Positions 27,401-37,800 of a stretch of 64,000 bases of DNA are shown here, in pieces. Within the stretch, counting starts at the first letter, position 1, and the number at the start of each line of letters is the position of its first letter. The DNA is taken from assembly GCF_008017445.1 (NCBI RefSeq), contig NZ_VRSW01000001.1, positions 992,001 through 1,056,000 of the forward strand, read 5' to 3'. This DNA is from Microbacterium mitrae (GTDB taxonomy: Bacteria > Actinomycetota > Actinomycetes > Actinomycetales > Microbacteriaceae). The position numbers were made by a program, and so were the translations under genes. Below the pieces are notes generated by a model, which was not told the DNA's origin, did no database searches, and saw only the letters and a program-made list of their open reading frames with translations.

Positions 27401-30400
27401 ACTGCGACCGGGCCCGTGTTGGTGATGGTCAGCGTGTACGTCACCTCTTCGCCCGCAAGCACCATGGTTCCGGAGGCCGGATCGCTCGACTTCGCGAGGG
27501 TCCATGCCGGGGTGTGGTGCGTCGTGGTGCAGCTCTCGACGCATTCGCCACCGTCGCCGGGCACGACACCGTTGTTAAAGGTCACGCCGTCGAAGCCATC
27601 CAGCACGGTCACCGCGTAGCTGACACTCGTCGACTCTCCCGGCGCGAGCGTGGGAATTGCCCACGTCAGCACGCCGCCGTCATTGGTGAGGCTGTCTGGC
27701 AGCGTGCCAAGCTCCGCGTACGCCAGCACGCCGGCGAGATCGTCGGTCGCCGTGGCGCCCGTGACCGTCGCGTTGGCCGTGGTGTTCACGGCCGTCAGCG
27801 TGTAGGTGATCACGGTGCCAGCAACCACGGCGGATCCGCTTGCCGGGTCAGACGTCTTGCTGATCTCCCACGCCGGCGTGTAATGCACGGTCGAGCACTG
27901 CTCGCACTCCTCCGGCGGGTTCTCACCCGTCGTGGTCACGCTGTTGCGCAGTTCGATGCCCCACTGGTCGGCGTTGACGGTCACCTGGTAGGTGAGAGTC
28001 AGCGGCTCGCCAACGTTCACGCGCCCCACGGTCCACACCAGCGAATTGTCGACAACATCGGTTGCACCCTGCGTGGCCGTGATGGTGGCCTCGTCAAGGG
28101 TTGCGTATGGCAACACTGCGCTCAGATCATCGGTCACGACAACGTCGTCCACGAAGCCAGCAGCGCCCGGGGTGACGGTCACCGTGTAGGTGATGGTGTC
28201 GCCCGGCATCACGGTGCTTCCGCTCACCGGGTCGGCATCCTTACGCACCGTGTAGCTGCCCATTTCACGCGACAGTGTGTTCGTGGCCGTTACCAGCACC
28301 GCAGCATCCGCGTCTGCCGGAGTCTCAAACACCATCGTGGAACCATTGCCTGTGCCGGTCGCGCCGCTGATCGACATGGCGGTAGACCATGTGTACGACG
28401 GGTCGGTGACCGCTGGCACGCCGGTTTCGGTGACGGTGCACTCGCTTCCGGTAGGAATGGTGAGGTCTTCGTCAGCCGGGCTCCACGTGCCTCCCGCGGT
28501 GATCGCGAAGGTGTTGTTGGCGCCCGCGGCCGGGAACACGTCACCGTTGTCTGCCACGCAGGACCACTCGAAGCTGTAGAACGGATCGGCGTCGAGCAGG
28601 CCGGATGCGTCACCCTGGAAGGCCTTCGTCACGGAGAACTCGCCCGTGACTCGCATGACCGAGTTCCATACCGTCGCCGTTGCTACCGCGGGGTTTGCCC
28701 CGAGGGTGACGGGGCTGCTGAACGAGTGACCCGCCCACTGGTAGGAGGCGTCGCCGGGTACCGGCGCCAATGGTGCGTTTTCGTCTACGATGCGGCACTG
28801 GGTGCCGACGTAGTACGCATCAGGGGCGGTGAAGGTTCCGGTGCCGACGATTGTCCACGGCTTGGGTGCTTCTTCTACCCCACCGTACGAACATGCGTAG
28901 GTGCCGGAGTATTCGATACCAGCCGACGGAACGAGGTCGCTCACACCGGCACCGCGGTTGATCTGCTTCGTGATGGCGAAGGTACCGTAGACGCGCTCGA
29001 CGGTGTTGACAAACGTCATGCTTGCCGGCTCACCAGCAACCACGTCGGCTGTCTGCACCGCGGGCTGTGCGCCCCACACGTAGGACTCATCGACGAAGAC
29101 CGTGGTGTCTAAGGTGTCTTCTGCCGATTCGCACTGCGACGTGAGCGGAATCTGCGGGTTCGCCGGGTCAAGGGTGGCAGCGCCGCCAGCGGCAGGGGCC
29201 GTCCAGCGACCAGTCGCGACAACGGCGCCACCGTAGGTGCAGGACCAGGTGCCAGCGACTGTAAGTGCGGGGTTAGCGAACCCGGTGCTCGGTCCAACGA
29301 GCTCCTTGGTGATTTCCACCGTGGAGTACACGCGTTGCGGGGTGTTCGTGACGGTGAACGATGCCGGACCGTTTGCCGTAACCGTTGCGCTCTGCGGTGC
29401 AACGACCGGCGTGCCCCAAGCCCATGAAACGTCGACCAGGTCGGCCGGGTTCGGCGTCTCTTCTGTCACGTCGCAGACCGTGCCCAACGGCAAGGCGGTG
29501 TCGCCCACAAGCGTCGCGTCTCCCGCGTCCGTCACCGACCAGGTTCCGGAGAAGGTCTCCTCGCGCGGCGTGCCCTCGTCGTAGATGCACGAGTATGCGC
29601 CGCTGAAGGCTGCTCCGTCGCTGACGGCGTGCTCGAGGCCAGCCGCAATCTGCTTTTCGATCTCGATGCTGCCGGTCAGGCGCACGATGTTGTTGTCAAC
29701 AACAACGGCGCGCGGCGTCTCGGCAATCGTGAGTGAAGTAGTCTCCTCGCCGTCAACGGTGATGGTCTCATCGCCCCAGGCGTAGGAACCGTCGTACAGG
29801 CCGCCGGAGAACGCACCCTCGTTGACCGCGCAGGTCCAGCCACGCGGAACATCGTTGATCAGGGTGACCGCTGCCGCGCCCGGGAGCACGGTTGCTGTTC
29901 CCGTCATGCGGTTCACGGCGAGTTCGTTGTCGATGTCGGCGGGGTCGAGGGCACACGCGATGCCAACCGGGAACCCGGCGAAGCCGTCGCCGACGTAGCC
30001 GTCTGCGCCGGACAGCGTCTTGGCGACTGTCACCGATCCGGTGTTGCGCGCCAGCTCGTTTGTGACCGTCATCTGGTTCGCGCTCGGGGTCTCATTGACC
30101 GAGGTCACACCCAGAAGCACGGGGTCCAGCCAGTAGAACGAGCTGTCGCTCGCGCTCGGCGCTGAAAGCGTGTCTTCTGTCACCGTGCAAGACGAGGTGA
30201 GCAGAACTTCGGTGGCCGATCCGGTGGTTGCGGTAAGCGTCGCAACCGTGCCAGCCGATGAGCCGGTTCCGGTCCAGGTGCCGGCAGCAACGGTTCCGCC
30301 ATCGTAGGAGCAAGACCATGCGCCGCTGTAGGTGCGGTCGCCTGCGACGACCGCGGGGAAGCCGCCGTCGTCGAAGATCTTCGCGACGGAGATTTCACCG

Positions 30401-33400
30401 TAGACGCGCACCATCGAGTTGGTGACGGTCATCGTCGGGGTGTCGCTCTCGAGGACCGTCACGCCATCGGGGTGGCTGTAGGCCGGTGCCGCCCATGCGA
30501 AGGAGGCATCCTTCAGTCCGCCAGCCAAGATCGCGCTCTCCTGCACCGAGCAGACGAGGCCGATGGGAATGTCATTCCACGTTGCCGTGCCATCGTTCGC
30601 GATGGTCTGCGTGGCGCCGAACTGCGCGGAGCTGCCCGTTGCCGGGTCGGTGCAGGTGAGCGTCATCGGGAAGATCTCGCTCGTGCCGCCAACGAAGCCG
30701 CCATCGAGCTGGGTGACCGTCTTGTTGACGCTCACGCTGCCGGTGCGTGCCGAGATGCTGTTTGTTGCCGAAACGGCAACCGCCGCACCATCTGCCGGCG
30801 TGGTGAACGTGATGCCATCGGTCACCGGCGTTCCGGACGCACCCGTGACGTCAAACGTCACGCCGTCCCAGCGGTACGGGTCAATCGGCGCCGGCAAATC
30901 TGCACCGGTGCGTTCCGTGACCGTACATACCGAACCTGCGGGAACTCCGTCCGGTCCGTCGCCGGTGGCGCCTGCGGCGACACCGATGGTTCCGGTGATG
31001 TCGGCGCCGCTGGGCGGCTCACATACGTAGTCGAAGGTAAAGTCGGCGGCTTCGAACTGCTCGCCTGCGGTTCCGCCGATCACATTTTTTGCGACCGAGA
31101 ACGAGCCGGTGGTGCGGGTGATCGTGTTGGTCACGGTCGCGCTGGTGCCCTCAACCGTGACCGGCAGGATGTCTGCGGGCAGCGTGACCGCCCAGACATA
31201 CGAGTTGTCGCCGGGCACCGGGTTTTCCGGGGCTGCTTCGTCAACGCTGCAGGTGCTGCCGACAAGCAACGCCTCGTGGTTGCCGACAGTGCTGGTGAGC
31301 GTTGCCGCTCCACCGGAGGCCGGGACCGTCCAGGTGCCGCTTGCGTGGGGTTCGCCGCCGAACGTGCAGGCCCAGGTTCCACTAAACGGAGCCGACAACC
31401 CGATCGAGGCGTTGTTTACGACCTCTTTGGTGATGTTCAGTGCGCCGTACACGCGGTTGACGTCATTGATAACCGTGGCCGACGCGGGCGTCGTCGACGC
31501 CGGAACCGTAATGGCACCATCGGTGAGCCCCACATAAACCGGGGTGCTCGACCAGGAGTACGAGGCCCCTGGCAGGTCATCGCTACCACTCGGCAACGCT
31601 GTCTCAACGACCGTGCACGAGGTTCCGATCGGGAGGTAAGGGGTCTGCTGTGCCCCACCCAACGGCGTGGTGAAGGTGAAGACGCCGGAGTAGTTGGTTG
31701 CTTCGCCCTGCGCCGGCTGGTTGCAGGCGACGGTGACATCAAACGTGGTTCCGGGTGATACGTCGGCCGCGTAGTTCGCGATCTGCTTGGTCACCGAAAT
31801 GCGGTTAAAGCCGATGGCCGTCGGGTTCGTGACCGTGACGGTTGCGGGCTGTGCGATCGTCGCGGTGACGGAACCATTGGTGAGGCCAGCGTAGGTGGCG
31901 TCTTGCCACACGTACCCGGGCGCAAGGCCGGGGCGGTCTGCCGTCTCAACGACGGTGCAGGCGACGCCCGACGGCACCTGAACCTGCTCAGACTCGCCAT
32001 GCGCGATAACGACGCTGCCGGTGACAGCGCTGTCGCCCTGACCGCAGGCGTAGTTGATGGTGAAGTCGCCGCCGGTGTAGCCGTCACCCTGAACGGTCTT
32101 GGCGATCGTCAGGGTCGCGAGGTCTCGCGTGAAGTAGTTCACGACCGTGCCCGCGGACTCGCCGTTGGCGGGGATGATTGCGGGCTGCGTAAAGCTCGTG
32201 CCATCCCAGCGGTAGGAAGCGTCGGCAAAGTCTCCGGCAGCGGCGCTCTGCGTCTCGCTGAGGGTACAGACCGAGGTCGCCGGGATGCCGGTGACAGTCA
32301 CGCTGGAACCCGCTGCAACGTTGCGTACACCGGAAGCAGTGGTCGCGCCACCGATGACACATGAGTAGTTGATTGCGAACGTGCGGTTGCCGCCGGTGTA
32401 GCCCGCGCTCGGCACGCCAGCACGCGGCGTCACCTGCTTGCTGATGACGAGGGATCCGGTGTTCTGGGTGACCGGGTTGGTGAGGTTTACTCGGGTGGCC
32501 GCATTGGCCGTGATGAGCACCGTCGAGCCGGGGGTCGCAACCGGCGATCCCCAAACGTATGAACCGTTGGTGAGGTCGGTGGAGGTACCCGTGGGCGCGT
32601 TCAGCTCGGTTACCGTGCAGCTTGCGCCAGCCGGGAGGTTCGGGATGCTCGCAACCGCACCGGCATTTCCGTTGGTGGCTGCCGGGTTAATCGTCACCTG
32701 GCCGGTGATGGGAGTGCCGCCGGCCACGGAGCAGGAGTACTGCGCGGTGAAGGGCTTGGCCGTTCCTTGCGTGTAACCGTTGGCGGGAGATGTGACCGTC
32801 TTGGTGATCTCCAGCGTGCCAGTCTGGAACAGGTTACGCACGGTACAGGTCGTGCTTTGGCCGTGCGTCAGCGTGATCTCGCTGTTCGCGTTGACCGTCA
32901 CCCCGTTGGTGCAGGTCCATGGCCCGTTTTGCACGTACCCGGCGGTGGTTGATGGGTTGTTAGCAACCTCGCCGAGCCGGTAGGTGCCCGCGATCACGCT
33001 CTGGTTGGTGACGGTTGCGGAGTTACCTGGGCCCGTGACGAGCTGGCTGCTCACGATACCCTGGCCCTGTGCATTCAGCGTCCAGTGCGCGGGCTGAGCA
33101 ACCGGCGCCTGTTGGCCGGTTGAGGTGACCTGCTTGACGAGGGTGACGGTAGCGCGCGGTGTGTAGGTGTTCGTGTAGGTACAGGTGATGTCGGAGGCAT
33201 TTGCCGTTGTGGCAGTGGTGCCGCGCGGAATCGTGATCGATTGACCGCTTACCGTGATGCCCGGGATGGCGGATCCGGTACCGTCAACACACGCGACGCT
33301 GGTGAATGCCCAGGGATCTGCCTGCGCGCCCTCGGTGATGGTGAGGCTCTCACCGCTGTTGTATGGGCGAACAACCGATGAGCCGTCCGTCAGCGAGAAG

Positions 33401-34473
33401 TTAGAGGCCCACGGCGAGCCCGCCAGCGTCGACGAGCTGGTGAAAGCGAATGTGCGCGCGGGGGCGGTGGTGTACGGGGAGGCGACAACCTTGTTCACCG
33501 TCACCTGGCGTACCTGCTCGATCGAGGCGTAGAGGCAACCGTATGTGGTCTGATTCTCCACCGTGCGGAACTGGTTGATCACGCCGGAGATGCTGGGCAC
33601 CGTGGCGTTGCAGGTGTTGTTCGACCCCTGCGGCGACACGAAGCCCTGAACCACGAGGGTGTAGGTCAACCCGTCAGTGTGAACGAACGTTTGCGGGGAA
33701 AGCTGGTTGAGGAAGGTAGTGAAGTCGTCGGCACAGTTATTGCCATTGCACTGGTTCGGCGTCTCGTTCATCTGCCAGGTGTAGGACAGATCCATGGTGA
33801 GGAAGCGAATGTCCAGGTCACCTCGGAAGTACTGGTTGGTAGCAGTCACCGGGTTGTTTTTGTGAGACACGCGGCCCAGGTTGAAGATTTCCCCGGTTTG
33901 AACGGTGCTGATGCCGCGCGGTGAGAATCCCAGCGCACTCTGACCCGAGAGGTTCAGCTGACCTCCGGAACCTCGCTGGTCACCGTGCGCAGACCATACG
34001 GTGTTCCCGTCTCCGAGGTAGGCCGTGTTGCCGTTGGAGTAGTTAGAACCGCTGGAACCTGCAGAACCACCCGAGTTGCCGATCGAACCGCTCGTCGTGC
34101 CATTGTCGGCGGAGCCGTATCGATAGTCGTCCCCTGCCGCAGCGTTCGCGCTTCCTCCCGGTGAGGCCGCGGTGTAGCCGATGTGGCCGTCCATGCGCGC
34201 CTGCACGTTTTCTGCCGGCGGGACTGTGATTGTCGCGGCGGCAGCCTGCGGAGCGTTGACCGCATCGACCGCGGTGAGGCCACCGAAAACGACGACACCG
34301 ACGGCAATGATCGCGGCCCACTTGTGCACCGGCCCGCCGCTGAGGCGGCTGGCGCCTCTCGATCGAGGTTCACCAAGCTCAGCGTGTGAGGTCAGCGACT
34401 TCCACAGGTTCATCGGAATGTGGGTCGCCCGACGGGTGCGCTTGGCGGACCATCGCGATCGAGAATTCGACAT
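24427..34473 (-). CDS. Giant LPATG-anchored surface protein 1 (about 3348 aa)
   Basis: A wall-anchored, probably fibrillar adhesin. The start MSNSRSRWSAKRTRRATHIP (ATG 34473, AAGGA ribosome site) precedes a hydrophobic signal segment near residues 50-75. A Gly/Ser/Asn-rich stretch and a domain with FNLGRVSHKNNPV, resembling choice-of-anchor K, follow to about residue 300. After two looser modules come about 13 DUF5979-like modules (about 550-2070). Each has Lys in its first strand (EITK, SVAK), a C-x-V-x-E segment and a closing TN, the Lys/Glu/Asn pattern of CnaB isopeptide domains. Next are ten DUF11-type repeats of about 122 residues (about 2070-3300). The central ones are near-identical, contain SDPASG and end in a C-x3-C-TTEH-x-VPAW linker. 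LPATG lies at about residue 3311, then a membrane helix and RRNRREMQD. The ligand is unknown and no sortase gene is in the window. Confidence 0.9.
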   Translation of the reverse strand: MSNSRSRWSAKRTRRATHIPMNLWKSLTSHAELGEPRSRGASRLSGGPVHKWAAIIAVGVVVFGGLTAVDAVNAPQAAAATITVPPAENVQARMDGHIGYTAASPGGSANAAAGDDYRYGSADNGTTSGSIGNSGGSAGSSGSNYSNGNTAYLGDGNTVWSAHGDQRGSGGQLNLSGQSALGFSPRGISTVQTGEIFNLGRVSHKNNPVTATNQYFRGDLDIRFLTMDLSYTWQMNETPNQCNGNNCADDFTTFLNQLSPQTFVHTDGLTYTLVVQGFVSPQGSNNTCNATVPSISGVINQFRTVENQTTYGCLYASIEQVRQVTVNKVVASPYTTAPARTFAFTSSSTLAGSPWASNFSLTDGSSVVRPYNSGESLTITEGAQADPWAFTSVACVDGTGSAIPGITVSGQSITIPRGTTATTANASDITCTYTNTYTPRATVTLVKQVTSTGQQAPVAQPAHWTLNAQGQGIVSSQLVTGPGNSATVTNQSVIAGTYRLGEVANNPSTTAGYVQNGPWTCTNGVTVNANSEITLTHGQSTTCTVRNLFQTGTLEITKTVTSPANGYTQGTAKPFTAQYSCSVAGGTPITGQVTINPAATNGNAGAVASIPNLPAGASCTVTELNAPTGTSTDLTNGSYVWGSPVATPGSTVLITANAATRVNLTNPVTQNTGSLVISKQVTPRAGVPSAGYTGGNRTFAINYSCVIGGATTASGVRNVAAGSSVTVTGIPATSVCTLSETQSAAAGDFADASYRWDGTSFTQPAIIPANGESAGTVVNYFTRDLATLTIAKTVQGDGYTGGDFTINYACGQGDSAVTGSVVIAHGESEQVQVPSGVACTVVETADRPGLAPGYVWQDATYAGLTNGSVTATIAQPATVTVTNPTAIGFNRISVTKQIANYAADVSPGTTFDVTVACNQPAQGEATNYSGVFTFTTPLGGAQQTPYLPIGTSCTVVETALPSGSDDLPGASYSWSSTPVYVGLTDGAITVPASTTPASATVINDVNRVYGALNITKEVVNNASIGLSAPFSGTWACTFGGEPHASGTWTVPASGGAATLTSTVGNHEALLVGSTCSVDEAAPENPVPGDNSYVWAVTLPADILPVTVEGTSATVTNTITRTTGSFSVAKNVIGGTAGEQFEAADFTFDYVCEPPSGADITGTIGVAAGATGDGPDGVPAGSVCTVTERTGADLPAPIDPYRWDGVTFDVTGASGTPVTDGITFTTPADGAAVAVSATNSISARTGSVSVNKTVTQLDGGFVGGTSEIFPMTLTCTDPATGSSAQFGATQTIANDGTATWNDIPIGLVCSVQESAILAGGLKDASFAWAAPAYSHPDGVTVLESDTPTMTVTNSMVRVYGEISVAKIFDDGGFPAVVAGDRTYSGAWSCSYDGGTVAAGTWTGTGSSAGTVATLTATTGSATEVLLTSSCTVTEDTLSAPSASDSSFYWLDPVLLGVTSVNETPSANQMTVTNELARNTGSVTVAKTLSGADGYVGDGFAGFPVGIACALDPADIDNELAVNRMTGTATVLPGAAAVTLINDVPRGWTCAVNEGAFSGGLYDGSYAWGDETITVDGEETTSLTIAETPRAVVVDNNIVRLTGSIEIEKQIAAGLEHAVSDGAAFSGAYSCIYDEGTPREETFSGTWSVTDAGDATLVGDTALPLGTVCDVTEETPNPADLVDVSWAWGTPVVAPQSATVTANGPASFTVTNTPQRVYSTVEITKELVGPSTGFANPALTVAGTWSCTYGGAVVATGRWTAPAAGGAATLDPANPQIPLTSQCESAEDTLDTTVFVDESYVWGAQPAVQTADVVAGEPASMTFVNTVERVYGTFAITKQINRGAGVSDLVPSAGIEYSGTYACSYGGVEEAPKPWTIVGTGTFTAPDAYYVGTQCRIVDENAPLAPVPGDASYQWAGHSFSSPVTLGANPAVATATVWNSVMRVTGEFSVTKAFQGDASGLLDADPFYSFEWSCVADNGDVFPAAGANNTFAITAGGTWSPADEDLTIPTGSECTVTETGVPAVTDPSYTWSTAMSISGATGTGNGSTMVFETPADADAAVLVTATNTLSREMGSYTVRKDADPVSGSTVMPGDTITYTVTVTPGAAGFVDDVVVTDDLSAVLPYATLDEATITATQGATDVVDNSLVWTVGRVNVGEPLTLTYQVTVNADQWGIELRNSVTTTGENPPEECEQCSTVHYTPAWEISKTSDPASGSAVVAGTVITYTLTAVNTTANATVTGATATDDLAGVLAYAELGTLPDSLTNDGGVLTWAIPTLAPGESTSVSYAVTVLDGFDGVTFNNGVVPGDGGECVESCTTTHHTPAWTLAKSSDPASGTMVLAGEEVTYTLTITNTGPVAVPAASAQDDLSDVLAHADLVEPLPAGLTLDGTTLTWNAGAIAVDGSVSVSYTVVVHDDARGVTLRNVVVPTGPGGECEGSCTTEHPVPAWSLTKTSDPASGTAVVPGQEVTYTLTVTNTGQVATSVTAQDDLTEVLAHAALVGALPDELTLDGNTLTWDAGTVAAGASVSVSYTVVVNDDARGVTLRNVVVPTSPGGECVEACTTEHPVPAWTLMKTSDPASGSTVLPGDEVTYTLTITNPGPVPTVATAEDDLSAVLAHADIVGALPDELTLDGTTLTWNAGTIEVGDSVSVSYTVVVHDDARGVTLRNVVVPTSPGGQCVEACTTEHPVPAWTLTKTSDPASGSTVVPGQEVTYTLTIENTGPTVVDSATAEDDLSDVLAHADLVEPLPAGLTLDGTTLTWNAGAIAVDGSVSVSYTVVVHDDARGVTLRNVVVPTSPGGECEGSCTTEHPVPAWSLTKTSDPASGTTVLPGQEVTYTLTVTNTGPVAITSATAIDDLAAVLAHADIVGDLPDGLTLDGTTLTWTTGEVGVDESVSISYTVAVHDDARGVTLRNVVVPSGPGGECEGSCTTEHPVPAWSLTKTSDPASGTTVLPGQEVTYTLTVTNTGPVATTATAEDDLTEVLAHADLIGDLPDGATLDGTTLTWNTGTIGAGESVSISYTVVVHADALGETLRNVVVPTGPGGECEGSCTTEHPVPAWSLTKTSDPASGSSVLPGDEVTYTLTIENTGPVAVEATAQDDLTEVLAHADLVSELPAGLTLDGMTLTWNAGTIGVGESVSVSYTVVVHADARGATLRNVVVPTTPGGECEVSCTTDHLVPAWSLTKSSDPASGSSVKPGEHITYTLTATNIGEANLTGALAIDDLSGVLEHATLAGDLPAGLTLSGETLTWQIPDLAPGATASVSYIVTVKADAKGVTIKNVVTPGGTPGGDCVESCSTDHEVPTPPVKPPLPATGSANTLPWGLAGGFALMVGAALIFMRRNRREMQD
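24600..28265 (-). repeat. Ten tandem DUF11-encoding repeats, about 366 bp each
   Basis: The SDPASG codons recur near 24.90, 25.27, 25.63, 26.00, 26.37, 26.74, 27.10, 27.47, 27.84 and 28.22 kb, a spacing of roughly 361-378 bp. The inner units share long identical DNA stretches, including the LRNVVVPT, CTTEHPVPAW and EVTYTLT segments. This points to recent amplification or gene conversion. The array is a likely site of length variation between strains and of assembly error. Confidence 0.9.
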
Positions 34474-34592
34474 GAGGGGTTCCTTCGTTTGCTGCTCGCT
34501 AGCACGGGAGGTCACTAGCCATCGCGGGAACCACACAGTCGGCCCCCAACCGACACCCAGACGCTATGGGGCAGACAAGGGCCTTAGCGACG
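34474..34592 (-). promoter_or_regulatory. Promoter/leader of giant gene 1
   Basis: The 120 bp between the operator array and the ATG share blocks with the same region of giant gene 2. These are CCTTGTC next to the array, CTGGGTGTCG, and a final GCGAGC-GCAAACGAAGGA segment ending at the ribosome site. TTGTC may be part of a -35, but no good -10 is evident. Confidence 0.5.
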
Positions 34593-34733
34593 ATCTCCGC
34601 AAAAGACCAGAAGAGAAAGCTCGATACCGCCGATATCCCCGAACCCCCGTCGTGCTATCTCCGCAAAGAGCCGCGTTATCCTCCGCAAGTCACAGGTCAC
34701 ATCTCCGTATGCCATGAAGACCTCACAGCCAAC
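34593..34733 (-). promoter_or_regulatory. 22-bp phased operator array upstream of giant gene 1
   Basis: On the minus strand five TGCGGAGAT-like sites occur. Using the plus-strand core CTCCGCA, they start at 34595 (CTCCGCA), 34637 (CCCCGAA), 34659 (CTCCGCA), 34681 (CTCCGCA) and 34703 (CTCCGTA). The spacing is 42, 22, 22, 22 bp: a 9-10-bp site plus a 12-bp spacer, placing all sites on one helix face. A GTTGGCTGTGAG box (34722-34733) follows 19 bp further out. The same layout precedes giant gene 2. Confidence 0.8.
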
Positions 34734-34783
34734 AGACAAAGACCTCCCAGAAAACCTCAAGAACAAGCCCCGAGCAACACAGA

Positions 34784-34827
34784 AACGGTGATGGGGAGGA
34801 GTCGTTTGGCTCCTCCCCATCACCGTT
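34784..34827 (-). terminator. Terminator of giant gene 2
   Basis: AACGGTGATGGGGAGGAG (34784-34801) pairs perfectly over 18 bp with CTCCTCCCCATCACCGTT (34810-34827). The loop has 8 bases. On the minus strand the stem runs into TTTCTGTG. It ends the giant gene 2 transcript 50 bp past the stop, separating it from the operator array of giant gene 1. Confidence 0.9.
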
Positions 34828-34876
34828 AGGCTTCACCGGGAGGCGTGCGCCTCAGAGGTGTCGCGCGGTGTGCGTG

Positions 34877-37800
34877 TCATACCTGAGCATGAACCTCCCC
34901 GCGTCGGCGGCGGTTGATCAGCAGGAGCGATCCGCCGAGTACTCCCAGCAGGCCCAGAATCACCCAGGCGCCATTCACCGGTCCACCGGTCGCCGGCAGC
35001 GGCTTGTTCGCGGCACCAATCGTGACGACGGCGTCGTCGCTGTCGCGGCCGGAATCTTCCGGGTCACCGAAGGTGTGGTAATCCACGATTGCCACGTTGG
35101 TGATCTGGCCAGCAGGCGCCGATGCCGAGACCGTAGCCTTGACGGTCAGCGTCGGAGCGGCGGAGACTCCGCCCTCCAAGCCTGCCGGCTGCAGCGGTCC
35201 GAACAGGGTGCAGGTAATGGTTCCGCCGTAGCCCTGAGCGTTGGCTCCCGCGATGTCACACGACTCCCAGTTCGGGAAGACGGTGGCGTCACCCTCTCCC
35301 GGCCACGAGATGTCGGTCACCTTGAGGGTTGCCGGAATCTCGTCTGTGATAATCACGCCTTCGGCTGCCGAATCGTCGCTCACGTTCTCAGCGGCGATCG
35401 TGTAGGAGATGGTGTCTCCCGGCATTGCCTTCTCCACCGATGCCGTCTTCTCGACCACGACTTCGGAGTGGCGGGCCACTGCACAGTCGGGGAGAGCCTG
35501 CGGGTAGGTGGCGCTGAAGGTCAGCTCCGGGTTGACGGAGAAGACAACCGTGGTTTCAAGACGCCATGCGTAATCCAGCTCGCTCGGGTCAAGAATCAGA
35601 CCGTTGAAGACCCACATCGCTTCTTCCTCAGCCGTCATCACGATCGCGGTGCCGGGGATGTAGTAGCCGCCACCGGGTGCGTAGTCGCTGGCCTGCAGCA
35701 CACGCCATCCGGGGTAGTCGATGCTCACGCCCGAGGGTGTGAACGCCGATCCGGGCCACGCAATCGAGTCAGACCACATCAGCTGTCCGCCGGGTTCGGT
35801 CATCGTCACGCTGGCAGGGGCGTGCTCGCCAGGCATGTTCGGCGTCCACGAGAAGTTGATGTCTTCTTCGCGCAACGTCTCCGACTTCACCAGGATCCAG
35901 TTAAGGAATGGAGCGTCACCAACACAGACCGCGGTCACAACGGCTGCGATGTCGCGTACCGGGATGGTCACGGTGTCGCAGTCATTCTCCGGGTTCTGAT
36001 CCGACTCAGCTTCGACGCAGGCTTCGTTGACGAACTCCTCGATCGGAACCGGCGGTTCCGTCAGCGGGTCGCCAGACTCCACTTCAGTCACCTCGGGCAG
36101 CGTGAACATGACCGTGACGGTGATGGTGACCGATTCTCCGGCGCCAAGGTCGTAGATCATGAGAGCCACGTCATTGTCGTCGTATCCGGGCACCGTCTCC
36201 CATCCGAAGCCGTCGGTGACGGCGATGTCCGTGATGACGAGGCGGTCGTTGATGCTCGTGTCTGTGACGATCACATCATTCGTTTCGCGGCTGCCGTTGT
36301 TGGTCACCGTGAGCACGTAGTCAAAGACGTCTCCAGCTTCAACTGAGGTCTGGCCTTCGTCCAGCCCTGCAGTCTTCTCGATCGACACATCGTCGTAGTG
36401 CACAACATCGCAGACACTACTTGCGTCTTCGAATTCGCCGGAGATGACGGTTCCGGTGTTGCCCACCGGGATACCCTCTTCTTCGACACCGCAGACGGGT
36501 TCGCCGCCGACGGCTTCAGCACTCGTGCTGACGGTTAGCTCCACCTCGTAGACGTGAGGCTCGGTGCCAACACTGCCGCCTTCAACGATGGTCCAGACTC
36601 CCTCGCCATCGAACGTGGGGTTCGTCGGTTCTGGGGTTTCGCCAATCGCCGCGGCGGTTGCGTCGCCGACCATTTCTACGCCGTCAGGCAGGTTCAGCTC
36701 GTCGGTGAGGTCGTAGTACACGGTCTCGCCGTCGGGGGCCATGGGGGCCGAAACCGTCAGCAGGTACACAATCCGGTAGGTGCCGTCACCGTTGTCGATG
36801 ACCGCCTCGGTGCTCTTATCGATCTCCGGGGTGAACGGCTCGGAGCAGGCGGAGGATTCGCCGCCGTCCGCGTCGTCGGTCAGGTAGGCGGTGTTCAAGA
36901 ATCCGCCAGCCATGCCACCCTCGGGCTCGCACCAGTTGGTTTCTTCGCCGTACGATGCCGCCGTCACATCTGCGTTCACCACGACCGTGTACACCTCGGT
37001 ACCACCCGGCGGAGCGATGATCGCGTCTGTTGCCAGCACCGCGGTTCCGTCGTCGGCAAACGGCTGGTCAACCAGGCCGCGTCCGCTCCATGCTGCGGAG
37101 AGCACCTCGATACCGGTGCCGAACATCAGCGAATCAGACAGGCTGTACTCGTACTCCGAGTACTCCGAGTTGTTCGTCACGGTGATGTTGTATTCGACCG
37201 TCCACGTGCCGTCCGCGTTTTGCTCGGTCGACGTGACTTCCTTGTAGACGTAGCCGGTTGCCGGGATCGCCGTGTTGACGATGCGGCAGGTGGCATCCTC
37301 GCCGATGTTGAGCCAGAGCGCGTCGTCGTCGAGCGCGACGTCATCGCCGCTCTCTGTGTAACGACATGCCCATTCGCTCGCGGTGTAACCGCTCGGACCC
37401 ATCTCACCCAGCTCGATAGCTACTTCTGCCTGGGCTTCGCCCGAGATCGCAGCCACCATCGGGTCATCGGTGATGGTTCCGGTGCCGCTGATGAGCGTTC
37501 CGCCTTCGGTCGCCGCCGTCAGAGTCCAGTCATCGGCGCTGGCAAGGCCGCCACCGGTGTTGTCGATCTCCTTCTCCAGCGTCAGCTTCGGCTTCTGCGA
37601 CTCGTTCGTGAACGTGCACTCCCACATTTCTCCGGCACCGACTGCGACGAACGGATTCTCCATCGACGTAAAGATGGCTGCAGAGATGCCGTCATCTGTG
37701 CTGGTGATCGTCGGACGCAACACTTCAGTACAGCTCAGATCGGTCCAGAGGTAGCCTTCCGGGCCTTCGCCCTCGGTGAGGGTGTAGGTACCGGGTGCGA

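Noticed and set aside
24600..28265. Regular repeats that could be mistaken for a CRISPR array
   Set aside because: Units are about 366 bp, lie in one open frame and encode DUF11 modules. There are no short repeats with unique 30-40-bp spacers and no cas genes.
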